NCBI GenBank assembly: GCA_021904315.1
Contig: CM038910.1
Coordinates: 22,950,256 to 23,014,255, forward strand
DNA from: Sphagnum magellanicum
Taxonomy: Eukaryota > Streptophyta > Sphagnopsida > Sphagnales > Sphagnaceae
Direction: 5' to 3'
DNA: 64,000 bases
Every line of letters begins with the position of its first letter. Position 1 is the first letter of the stretch. Positions 24,319 through 37,308 of the stretch are shown piece by piece. The notes beneath the pieces are model-generated. The model was not told the origin of the DNA. It did no database searches and saw only the letters and a list, made by a program, of their open reading frames with translations. Made by a program: the position numbers and the translations under genes.

Positions 24319-27300
24319 ATGGTGTTTCCAAGGCCCACAGTGTCAGATGAAAAGCTCCAAGCACTCAAGGCAAAATTAAATGCGCGTAAGCATTATTTCC
24401 CAAACTTTTTGGTTTCAAGTTACCCACAAATTTTCAATTTTCCCCCATGCTTTTCATAATGCACCCAATTCCACTCCATTCAATATTTGTGTATGTCACA
24501 CTCTCATTCCACTCCATTCAAAAGTTTGTGCAAGTATTATGGAAAACCATTTACTAGTTTAACTTTCAGTCATCAAGATTTTAGACTTAGAAACCAACTC
24601 AAGAACACCTAATTTCAATCCATTCAAAAGGTTTCACAAGTAATTTGGAAACCCATTTGGTAGTTTAGCTTTTGGTCATCCAAATTCAAGACTTAGCAAG
24701 CAAGTAAAAACACCCAATTCGATTCCATTCAATTTTTGTGCATGTTACACACTCATTCCATCTTGTCAAAAGTTTGTGTACTTTGAAAATTCATTCCTAG
24801 TTTAGTTGTGAATCATGAATCAAGATTTAAAATTTGGCAACTAACCTAATCCCTTTTTCCTTCTTGTTCCACATTTTTTTTATCATAAACTTTGACAAAT
24901 TTTCACCATTCCATTGCTCCATTCAAAAGTTTGTGCATTTGTTCCATTGTCTCTTTAGTTATCAACAATTACAAGTACTTATTGAGAATTTAGGATGATT
25001 GTTGCTTTTTAGGTTTGTGTAGATTGGGGTAAGACTTATCATTACAATGCTTATAAAAGGGATTCAACAACATTTATTACATTATATTAACATTTGCAAT
25101 TCAATGATTTCATTCACATTTATCAATATCAACAATAGTGAAAAAAAATTTGCAAAGAAAAAGGTAGGAATCTTTTGATAGAGAAGGTTTTCTTGATATA
25201 TTTGCCTCAAATAATGAAGAGAAAAAAACATAGGTGCTATACATTAGAATAATTTTGCAAGCTTTGTAATTTATGATTGTTAATTTTGTAATGTAATCCA
25301 AATCTAAGAAAGGAAACCATATACAAATTAATGCAAGTTTCATCATGTTCATGGAATTGTATTTTATGAGATTAAAAATGTGAAAATTTTAACCCTAAAT
25401 CTCATTTCTTTTCACTCTTTTGTTCTAGTTTGTTCTAGCTTGTTGGAAGAGACTCTCTTTCTACATCATATAGGTTATATAAACTTTTTGATGTTTGTTA
25501 ACCTCTAAAATCTAGAGAAAGGTAGAAATACATTGAAAAGCGGACCAAATTGTCTACCCTGATGTTTAGGGGTTAATCCTCCTCCATCCCTTTGAGTACA
25601 TTCTAATCAATTTGAAATTTATTTGATGTACTTACAAATTCAGAATTTTATTTGACTTTGTAGTCACTAGATCTCCAGAGGAACTTGCAATTCAACAAGA
25701 AAAAATTGAAAAAGAAATCATTGAGGAGACTCTTATATATTCCTTGTTTGCTCAACATGCAAATCTCTTTGAGCTTATAAGTCAATACAAAAGGTTCTAC
25801 AACACACCAATTAGGTCCAACATGGTGAAAGCATGGTTATGGAACTCATATCAAGGCCCTCTTAATGAGGCAGACTTTCCAGAAGGAGAAGGCTATACAT
25901 ATTTAGGAATTGAAAACATTTATTATAATGGTAGCACCCTTTTCTTTGATTCCTCCCAAGACACTTTTGCTCTAGATAATCAGAAATCTAAAAATCAAGG
26001 TTTAAGATTTTTCAACCATTATGCCTCCACAACTTGCATTTCATTAAATTTTCAATGATCCAATTATTTTGCTAGACAACCTTGTTAATGATCTTGACTT
26101 TGTTTATAAGACAATATCTTATAATGTATAATCTATGAAATTTTGTACAGGATCCTTTAAAAAAGGGATGATGCATGGGAATGGGAAGTTGAGGTGGGGT
26201 CAAGGTATTGTCTATGAAGGCAATTTCATTTACAATTGCATTGCTGGTGAGGGCACATATGATTGGCCTGGAGGAGCCAAATATATTGGCAAGGTAATTA
26301 CAATGGAATTTGGACACATAACATACAATTACAAGGCGTGTATCACCTTCTTTTCTACTTTGTTGTAGACATCTTAAATTTTAATGCATTATTTTAGTAT
26401 GTATTTTGAAAATATTTGTTTCTAGTACCAATAGTATATAACAATCTTGACAAACTTACTTTTGTTGTCAACAATCTTAGTGAGAGCTACTCATGTCAAT
26501 AATATCCAACCAAGGAAGTCCGCCATCTATTGTGCATTTGTATTACCAATTTCCAATAAATTCTAGTGTTTATTACATTTCACAAGATTTGTGATTGTTG
26601 TACAAGTATGGATCAACAATATATGTATCAAAAGGATTTAAGTTCCCTCTTAATACATTTGAAATATTTTTCCATAAATGTGTACATGCAGCCCAACATT
26701 AGAACATATCAAATTTTTGTTCATTACTTTACTCACTCAGATTACCTTGGGTAGTTACTGATATGCAACGCCATTCCGTGATTTGGTGCCTATGCCTTCA
26801 TTCTAAAACAAAGGTGCAGGTGTTTGATGGGCTACCACATGGGGTTGGGGCAATGCAAAAAGGAAAACACATGCACACTTATGATGGTCTATGGGCTCAT
26901 GGTATTCGTCATGGTTTGGTATTGCCCATGTCTTTCTCTATTCCTCTCCAATACTGACATCAAATTATGCAATGCATACTTATCAATTTGGAATTCTTTG
27001 AAATCACGAACATCATAAAGTTTATGGAAAATAGATGATCTAGGCATATGTATAACTGTAGGCTTACATTTTAAAATTATATTCATAGATTGCAATGTTT
27101 CATAATTTCCAAAATGCATACCATGTTTTCCTAAACTAATGGCATAATAATATTATGAGAGCATTCCAACTTTCAGACCATTTTATTAATTTCAAATTTC
27201 AAATAATATATTATCCAAAAAATTGGGGTCCAAGCACCAAAAAAACTTTTAACATCAATATTTGTTTGGAAGTTTTTATTTCCAATTTTTTGTGGCAATT

Positions 27301-30300
27301 TGAATTAAATCTTGGTGAAATTAACATACCAGGGAACAATGGAGTATGGGAAAGGAAGGAATGTATGTTATGTGGGCGAATGGGAAGGGGACCGAAAGCA
27401 AGGGAAAGGACAATTCCTATTTCCATCTAGAAATACATATGAAGGAATGTGGTCAGAGGGAAAACCTCATGGACTAGGCACTCAAGTCCAATGTTTGTTT
27501 TGGGAGCCTGGTATCCCCCTTAATATTCTTGGGATCACTAATAAAGACCATCCCAATACAATTCTTGCAAATATCTATGAAGGTGATTGGAAAGAAGGTT
27601 TTCCAGAAGGCAGGTTCATATTCCAAATACCATATGATATATGTTCTTGTTTAGGACTTTTTCTTTTTTCATCATGAATTCACACAAAGTGGTAACATTG
27701 AAAACTTATCAATGATCATCCCTTACTAACTTAAAGTGACAATGATATTTGCATTTAACTATGTAGCATATTTATGTATGAAATCACGAGTAGAGGTTTT
27801 TGCACACATTTCACATGGATTAAACATCTCATTTGCTTGTATTTATGTGCAAGTATGAAAATAACATGCACATTTCAATTGGATGGGAAAAAATATTAAT
27901 GGGCATATGCATCATCGATATTGTTGAATCATTTTCTTTTGTGAACCTCTTGTGTGCTATAGTGGAAAGAGCTTGTGGACATGGCATGATAAAGAAGAAG
28001 AGGCTTTGTTACTACATAACATGTATGTTGGTGAGTATGCCAAGGGTCAACGATCGGGAAAAGGCACTTTCTACTATGCATCGGGTGCCATTTTTCAGGT
28101 TGATTGATTTCTGTAAATTTGATGTTGATTAGTGTCATTTTTTTCATTACCATTTTGATGAATTATGGTTTCCAAAATCCAAGGTTTGAAAAATGTGTTG
28201 GTCCAATGTCCAGAACTTGGAATCCACCTTCTTAAATTATTGACTCCCCCAACTTCAATTATAATGATTTGGAACCCATACATAGTAATTTTACACTAGA
28301 TGAATTATAAGAGATCCGTCTCTTATTGTAGGGCATGTGGAGAGGAAATGACAAAGAAGGACCTGGTGTGCTAACATATGAAAATGGAAAGGTGCATTAT
28401 GGGATTTTTTGTCGGGACCATTATGAGGCCATACGCAATGAAAGCATGATTGTTTTGGTTAAAGAGGTGAGAAACATTTGGCCTTCATCTTGACCCATAA
28501 AATAAAATCCTTGAATTTCCCAAATGTTAAGGGGTATGTGTTGGAAATCTGACCAATTAAATTTGGTACTTTTATATTTGGTGAAGTGGAACATTTAATC
28601 AATAAATTGAATTCAATCATTGTCTTAGACCAAATTCCAAGTGCAATATCCAAACCAGGGTGGAGTAATGCTAGTAGGTATATAGTTAAGTTGTATAAGG
28701 CCAATCAATTGAAATAATTGCATTTGCCCACCTTGTTTTCCATTAACTACCTATGCGGGGTTCCTAAATATTTACTTATTCTTGAGTTGAAAATTGGTAT
28801 CAACGATGTTCTTCTTGTGGATTCGTTTTTAAAGCAACTTGTTGAAGAACACATTGTTGTAATGTTGAAAGTGCATGTCAAGGAAACTTCTAGAACAAGT
28901 AACAAAAATTCAAGGATTTTGGAAATGAAGGCATTGGATAAGGTGGTTGATGAGGAGGAAGATCCACAAGCTACTAAAAAAGCTTTATCAGATGCATTAA
29001 TGAGATTCAATTCTGAGCTCAAGGATATATTTTTTACTTGGAGGTGAAAATTATTTTGCCATTGGGTGTAAGGGTCACTTGAAGTTCACCCTATTAATGA
29101 CAATAGTTGTCAAAATTTTGACATTGATTTAGTTGTAAGCATGTTTGCTTCTGTGCATTGCTTAACAAACTCATATTGGTTTAATATATTTGTCATCCTA
29201 CATGGAGAAAGACTTGTATCAATAATAGGAAGTTTGTTAAAGAAGTAAATTAATGGCATCATATCTACTAGACGTCTATATTAAAGAATGATAAAAATGG
29301 CACAATATAGTTTTCTTTGGGCTATAAATTATAAGGAGGTAAAGGGCAAAACATGTATTGTTCATTAATGTTTTAAATTGCACTTTTTGTTGGACTCAAT
29401 TACAACATATGCATGTGAACAAATAGCTAAGGCCAAAGCAAAAGCTATTAAACATCAAGCTATGAATTAGCTTTGTGTGAATAATAGACTAAAATTGACA
29501 TTCACAATGAGATGGCATTGTCCCTTTTTTGTGACAATATAATGTCATAGCCTTTCTTGGTGCAATACTGGTCTTATTGACTATCTAGTAATTTAAGGAT
29601 TATTTTTTGGGGAAGTCTGAACTTGAAGTTTTCAACAATGTGTCTTGCGAACTTTTTTTGTTTTGTATGTGTAGCATGATGGTAGAATCAAGGTCACTAT
29701 TTTCAAATCCTGTGGAAAACTACCTTGATGACACAAGTGACTATGGTACCATAACAAAAGGACATACAATGGGATTGAGTCTTCAAGGACTTCAAGAGGC
29801 ATTCAAAAATCGCAAGAAAATATTTGCAGCACGAGGAACATCTCCAAATTCAAAATTTGACGTTCAACATCAATCCCTCTCAAATGATTTGCATGTTGGC
29901 ATTGAATTAGGAAAGGATAATGAAAAAGAGATTTCCAAGGAATATCTTGGAACATTAGCCAAAAATTTGCCAATCAAAGAACTTGATGAAAATCTTTCAA
30001 AAGTTAAGAAAGTGGTAGATCAAGAGGTTCCAAGTGATGAAATTTCGCAACATGGAGATTTAAACAGTCCACTTCATTGGACAAAGGCATCACCATTTGA
30101 CACTTTAATATTGGAAGGCCAAGCTCGAGCAATGTCAGTGGAACAATTTTGGCGACTATGCTTTGATGCACATGTAAATTATTTAATGATTTCCCTTTCA
30201 AAATTGGTGTCACTCACAATCACAAGTCAAAGTTTACATTATGTACTAAAATAGGATCTTTGTTCATTGAATTCAATGCTGCCAAATATTTTATTAATTA

Positions 30301-33066
30301 GTAATGTCATGAGTTTCTTTCAGTGTTGAAGTTTCTTGTCTAGTGTATAAAGAACAAGACTTACAATTAATGCCAAAAGATTGTCATGTTTTATTATTTT
30401 GTAATTATGGAGGCTACTCATTTGAAAGCATCTTGTAAGGGAGACAACAATGTGCTATGACCATGAAGAATTTTTTCATTGTCTAAAATTTTATTAAAAA
30501 ATCATAACCAATTATATATAATTTACCCATAAATACCTTTTCTTTGGTCCTGTAAACGAACAAGATTTTGCATTCAACGATTTCAAAGGAGCCAATTTAA
30601 TACATTTTATTATATATATTGTTTCCATTATTTGCCTGATTTACTTTTTCAAAACTATTAAAAAAATCAAGGTTTTGTTTCCTAAATAAAGAAAACCTCA
30701 TAAGACTTTCCATGATGATATATTTGGAATTTTTTTTGCACATAGAAATCTATACTGTAATACCTTGGCCATTTCAACACATGTTTGTCAAATAATTAAT
30801 TAATTTTGAAATTTTCATTTCAACAAATGGAATATTCCTAAATATTCACTATTATCCTTCACAATATTTTTTGATTTGGAAGAAATAATTTTTGAAAATC
30901 TCAACATTTCTGAAAATAATATAATTAGTGTTGAATTGGCCAAGCTACTAAGGTATGTGCATCATTTTGAAATTGAAACCAAGGTCATTCACTCATCAAT
31001 TTGGCATTTTCTATAAACAATGTTTGTCATGATTATACAAAGTTTTTCCTGATCCCTAATGTTATGTTCATAAATGAGTAATCATAAGTTTCTTTGTCAT
31101 GGATATGGTATTATGATGGAATTGCAGATTCTAGAACCGGGTTTAGGATTGGCTCAAGTTGATATGATATTGAAGCCATCAGCAAATGCATGGGATGATG
31201 CATTTGATCTCTATTGTCCAGTTAAACAACCATTAAACATTGGTCCTTAACTTGTTTCATTTAAAATATCACAATATTGGGATGATTTAAAATGTAACAA
31301 AACTTTTATATTGTGTATTAATTTTATGACATACTTACATGCAATATATGCTCAATGTTAAAGATCTTAATATAGTAAAAGCTTGTTACCAAGCAACCAA
31401 ATTAAGATATTTGGAAGTTCTAATAAAGGAACTTGTATGTTTCTATGTCTAAAATGCATAATGGAAATCATATTTTCATTTTGAAAATTAAAAATATTGC
31501 AGTATCCACATAACAAATGGTTTGTGATATTTGTTTCGAAATATTGAAGTCATGTGAAAGACTATTTGAGAATTTCAAAAATAAAAAATAAAAGCATTTT
31601 TTCCCCCCCTCCCAATGCATGTAAGTGTATATGTATCATCTTTTAATGATTATTGTAAGGACTCATGCAGAGTCGACAATTAATTCAAAGGGAAGTTGAT
31701 GAAGCCTTTGTAAAGTTGGCTTTGTGCAAGTTTTATACAGATGAAATGACTATGCAAAAGAAAGTAAAAAAAAAAAACTTGTCACATTTTTTTGTTGCAT
31801 AGTTTGTTTTATGAAATTTGAAAATTAGGATTACCATTTGTAGCTTAAGCTTGGAATTGTGGAAATTCTTTTGTAGAACACATTTGATTACCCAAATTTG
31901 AACCAAAAAAGCTACATAAATTTGGTTTTGTCATCAATACACATGGCCCAAATCATAGTTATCTTAATCGACAATTCCAAACAATCTGGTTTGGGACAAT
32001 AAAATAGCATATCTAGAATCAATATAGAAGAAATATTGCATTAAATTAGAAACATTGAGTGAATGAAGCATTATTCAATATGTAGATGGCAATAATGGTG
32101 ATATAATTGTTGATATTTGTAGGTCATAAAAGTGTTGGAAGGTTGTGTTAAAGCCATTACAGCATGGTCACAAGAAGGGACAATGTACACAATCATCCAA
32201 TCATTTGAAATCCAAGGAGTATTTATTCAATCATCATCACATTTACAAAGGCTTTTTGGGGAATGCATGTTGGAGTCAAAATGTAGTAATTATTGCATTA
32301 AATTGCATTCTTTAATCAACTTTTATAAGGTATTATACATTCCTTCTTTTGGAGGAATCATGTTTTTGTTTAGTATATGTAGTTGTTTTCTTGCACTTTT
32401 TTATAGTAACCATAAGGGGTTTTGAAAATGAATTTATGATTTAAAAGGTGTACAATTTTTTTTAAATAACATTTGCACATGGTTTTTGTGAAATTCATGA
32501 TTTACATTTATGGCATTTATAGAAAATCAGACCTCAAATGGATGTTCCTCCAAATTCAATAACAACATCTACATTGCAAGCACTCTACCAATATCAACTC
32601 CAAGATAGAAATCCAAGTGTTTTTCTTGACATTGACATCAATTATAGAGAATTTGAAATCTCAATCCTTCAATTTGCCATCTTGGTATCAATTCTAATGC
32701 CTTCTTTATGACAAAATGTTTTGAGCCATAGAGCATACACATTTTACGATTACGATCCAATTTTTAACAATAATGAATGTACATAAATACGAAAAGGGAT
32801 TTGAATTTTCTTGATCAATCTCCAAAGAATTGTATTAAACCAACTAGTTCAATATTAAATGAATTTTTTTGTATTTAATTCAAACACTTAAAGGGCCTAA
32901 TAATAAATTAAAATTTGTTGGCTTGTTTAATAACAATTTTGTTAAATGCTAAAATATTCAACTTTTTATGCAGGAAGCCAAAACAAACAAAATGTTGTTG
33001 TCATCACAACCACATGAAGTTTTGAAGTTGTTTATTGACAAAGAAATTGTCAGAGAAACTAAATAA
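24319..33066 (+). CDS. RSPH10B: Radial spoke head 10 homolog B-like MORN-repeat protein
   Basis: Axonemal radial-spoke head protein of motile cilia; in plants it serves swimming sperm. Fourteen exons inferred: 24319-24385, 25664-25930, 26151-26293, 26820-26918, 27333-27613, 27963-28098, 28332-28466, 28787-29043, 29675-30173, 31128-31220, 31671-31763, 32123-32329, 32523-32684 and 32974-33066. Together they make 2532 nt (843 residues; human RSPH10B is about 870). Every junction is GT-AG and phase-consistent. About ten MORN repeats fill exons 2-7 (GMMHGNGKLRWGQGIVYEG; CYVGEWEGDRKQGKG; NTYEGMWSEGKPHGLG; NMYVGEYAKGQRSGKG; GMWRGNDKEGPGVLTYENG). The C-terminal half follows the family: KALSDALMRFNSELKDIF, EQFWRLCFDAH then LGLAQVDMIL, REVDEAFVKLALCKFY, and VFLDIDINYREFEISILQF. 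Exon 9 carries a poorly conserved, charged, probably disordered insert. The start at 24319 (MVFPRPTVSDEKL) is the first Met of exon 1; an additional upstream exon cannot be excluded. The gene lies tail-to-tail with the 1540-residue gene. Confidence 0.9.
24460..24960. repeat. Degenerate tandem repeat in RSPH10B intron 1
   Basis: Diverged copies of a roughly 110-150 bp unit recur. Each contains TTCCACTCCATTCAAAAGTT, a GTGCAAGTA-like stretch, ACTAGTTTAGCTTTTGGTCAT and AAGACTTAGCAA. Copies start near 24500, 24613, 24720 and 24757 (variant), and 24905. They lie wholly inside the 1278-bp first intron. Confidence 0.6.
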
Positions 33067-36000
33067 TTGTGATGGTATGAATTGAAGATGGTGATGACAA
33101 GATTAAATTTAAATGATTGTTATTTTATAACGATAGCATGGTTAGTTTAATTGAGTTATCATGACTAATATCCAAGGTCATTTTAATTGTGTAGTTATTT
33201 TTTACTTAGTCACATGAATTATTTCAATTTTCACTCGATAAATTGTTCAAACCAAGGTAAGGTTTTTTTTGCCTCTTCACTTTCATGTAATCAACATCAA
33301 TATAATTATGATCTATGATTGAAACATTTTTTACTATTGTATTTTTACTTAGATTTGATTTTCATATTATTCATTTTTGAACAATAAAAGACATGCATGA
33401 CATTTTATATACAATTTTTGAACATGAATTTGGTTTTATTTCTTCATCCATTTTTAAAATCATTGTAGAATATTCAACCTAACCATCTTGAACCATGAAC
33501 ATTGTTCAAAGAAATACAATATTTCATGATTTGATCATCAGATATTATTTTCTTTGGATTCATTTTCATGAAAGTTATGACATTCAGAATACTTGTACAC
33601 AATTAATGTGTCAAAATATTGATTCAATTTTGATCATCAAACTCATATGTTTTAATTGATTTTAGTTTTGTAACACATGATTGATTAATTGTAATGTGAA
33701 TCTTTCCATGTCACATATATAACATCTTTAAATTAATTTAAAATTATAAAAACCCATACCACTTGCTAAATTAAGGCTTAAAAATATATAGAAATTTATA
33801 ACAATTGAATCATTCAAACTACATTCATATTTGAGATAATTACATTGGAAAATCATTTATAAATCAAACTTGAGAATCTTTCCAACACAATATATTTGTC
33901 ACATCAACCAAATGTAATTGTGGAACAATTTAAAAATTTCATTGATGAGTATAGAAACATTGGATTCAAGTGTCCAAAGGACAAGTTTGGGAGGCCATTT
34001 GGTGAGTAATTTTACTATAAACAACCCAACCAAACAGGCCAGGGAAAAGATTTCAATTAAATGCATGTTTTTAAATAAGACGTTTTTAGACCCTTTTGAC
34101 ATATAGTTCTAAATTTAAATAAATATTAATTTCAAAGACAAAATGAACTTACAAAGTTCACAAGTTTAATCCTATATGTTTCCCAAAATTTTCAACATTT
34201 GTATTTTGTTTATGGACTTCATTGTAGTTTTCTTAATGTAAACTTCCCCAATGCTTTTGGCATGAAAATGATGTTTGTAATGATTCTAAAAGTTGGTATT
34301 TGATGTTCTTGAACTTTAATGTCCAACCTTCTATGTTCACAATTTTACTTGTTGAATACAAGGCACACAACTTACAATTCAAATTAAAGGACATTAGTTG
34401 CTTCAAACCTTTACACATCATGGACAAATTGTCGTGACAATCTTGATGTCAATTCATGATACCAAAATGTTTTGAACATTACTCATTATAATCGGGAAAA
34501 GGTGGGGCAAAAACAATTGTGTTAAATATGATGTAATTTTCTTTAAGACTATTGGGATCATGAAATATTATTTGAAGTATGGGAATCAAATGCAAAACAA
34601 AGTTTAAAGGAAACTAAGGTGACAAAATGAGTAGTTCATAAGGATTGAATAATCTCTTGACGATGAAAAAGAAGAAGATTTGTAAAATGTCTTAGCTTTG
34701 GATAGATCCAAGTTAGTCTTTGGTTATATCAAGAAAAGTTATGAAATCAATTCATGTTTTCAAGTTTCCTCAAGTAACAAAAGTATCATTGTTATTGAAA
34801 TTGCGACAAATATATTGATGATTTGTGTAGCCAAACAAGACAAAGGTACATCAAGCACCTTGGGATCATGATGAAGTGCACTACAATTGGGCAAATGTTC
34901 ACAAAGTTATATATATGATTAATACTGGTTGAAATTTTCCTCCTAGTTTGTTTCATTATTTAAATTTCTAATATTATCATTACTCAAACTACACATAAGA
35001 CTAAAATACACACTTCACATGAAAGTGATGATGTTTTTAAAGGTGAATTAGGTGAGTTCGACTGCATGATGGGCTCCATTTAAAATACTAGCTTACAAAG
35101 ATGTCCCAATGGGGACTCCTTCAATCCACTTGTAATAAAACCTCATTAATTTTTTTTGTGAACAAAAAATGTTTCCTTTCACTCTTACAAAAACTAGGTT
35201 TGATCATGTTTTAGAACATGGACGTTTTTAGTCTAACAAAAGTCAAACAATCTTCAAAAAATATTATTTGAGTTTCAAGATTTTTTTTGGATAACAATAA
35301 TTACATATTGCTCTTGGGTTAATTTGAATATGTTAAAATTAAATTTGTGCATTTAAAAATAAAAATTTCACAATTTTTTTCCAAAAAGAAAAATTCAAAA
35401 TCAAAAATTCAAAAATGAAATGATTTTAGAAGGTTTACATCATTAGATTGCTCGATTCCTATAGTTGATTTTCAATGTGTAGTAGGACAAATAAAAAGTT
35501 GATAAAAATTTGCGTATTTCATATTTGGTTTAATTAAATTTTGGCTAAATCTTCTTGTGGATAATCACCATTTTTTAACATCTTTTGTGGATGATGGCAA
35601 CTTAGACTACATTTTTAAAATATTTTTAAAAATGGTTCCCTTGGACATTTTCATTTATATATATCCACAATATGTTCTTTGGTTCCTATTGTGAATTTAA
35701 GTTGGGTAAATTGTCAAATTGTTAATCAATAAATTAATCACTTCATTGGACTTCTGCTTTTATTTTTTTAGAATCATATATATCTTGTGAATTTTATTTG
35801 CAAATCTCTTGGTTCAATGTCATAAGAGGTTGAATCAAGTTTAGATTGATAAGAAAACAACTTCAACATATAAGTCTTGGAATTAGGATTGAACCTTGGC
35901 ATTTGCTTACTTGTATATTTTATTTTGCTTCCTCAATGCTCACACAAAAACTTCTTACAACATAATCACATTAAAAATATTAAACATTGCAACAAAAAAC

Positions 36001-37308
36001 ATATCCCTTACCAAGCTTAGACCATAATGCTAGAACAACTTGTAGGAATGTACATAATAATGAACATCAATGTAATATCAAGTTGTTGAAAAATAAAAGG
36101 AATCTACTTTAGATTTAAAAATGTTATTTAATTTTGCACAGTAGCACCAATTATAGCCTTTTATGATATTAAAAAACTTTCCTTGCATTCTTCCATTACA
36201 TATTGATAGGCCTGAACATCTTGCTTTTTGAATGATTAATTTTAGACATTCATCTGTTAAGTAATGTTTAATTTGGTATTTAGGAAATGACAATCAAAGT
36301 TTGAACTACTTTATTCTTGGTTAGCCTATTTTTATTCTAATACATTGTAACATTTCTTAATAGACGTCTACTTCTCTTGTTTAGATGAAAAATTCAAAAA
36401 ATAAAATTTCATTACAATTATCATTAAAGTTTTGAAAATAACTCATTACTTACATTGAAATTGCCTTATAAATTTAATTTCAATTTCCATACATTGTTGA
36501 CAAATGATTTTAAAGCTTTCAATATGACCTATAGATATCCATGTCAAATTGACAATGTAAGATCAAAAAACATGTTCAAGGTCAACCAACAATACTTTGA
36601 GGTAGTGAACACCCTTACTTAATTTATGTTTACTAGAACATGTGAACAACCAAATTTTTTTTTTCATAATTATATGAGAACAATTTTGGCAAAATCTTTA
36701 TAAAGGTGAATTCCAAGGAATGTCAATTGCTGAACCAAAGTTAGATATGATTAGAGAATTTGATATTGAATCCATTCCATCAATTGGAATGACATCATGC
36801 AAAGGTTTAAGTGCATTGTTTTCCAATCCACTTGAACACATTAATGAAAGCCCAAAACCTTTTCAAGTGCACAACAAATTAAACATTCTTTTGTCAATTT
36901 TTCCATTATCTATTATTAATTACATATTTCCATTTGATCACTTTCCTCTAAAGCAAATGAAGTAAATTAGTCTAAACAAAATGTTACAAATCAAACCTAC
37001 ATTTCATTTTGATTAATCTTTTTAGTTTGTAATGTTGTTAATCTTACATAACTAGGTCTATTCTTGATCCTTTTCTAAATTCTATTCCACATTCTTGTCT
37101 TTTTTCAATCACAAAATAATTTCACTAATTAGCAATAAGAGGCTCCATGATCTATATCCTCACTTCCATTGTCAAGGTAATGAAATCTTCATGTTCTAGC
37201 AATGTTTCACTATTGCAAAAAGACCCATCTTTGTTGTTGTCAAACCAACAAACACCTTCATATCTTCATTGAGGAAGGTGGTCTTTCCGATGTCTAATAT
37301 ATTAGACT
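33067..37308. other. Intergenic DNA between convergent genes
   Basis: AT-rich DNA holding the 3' flanks of RSPH10B (+) and of the 1540-residue gene (-). One coding-like frame stands out at 36720-36965 (+): MSIAEPKLDMIREFDIESIP, then SCKGLSALFSNPLEH, with balanced codon use over about 55 residues before becoming A/T-biased. It has no recognised family and no clear splice partners, so it is not called as a gene. Confidence 0.4.
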
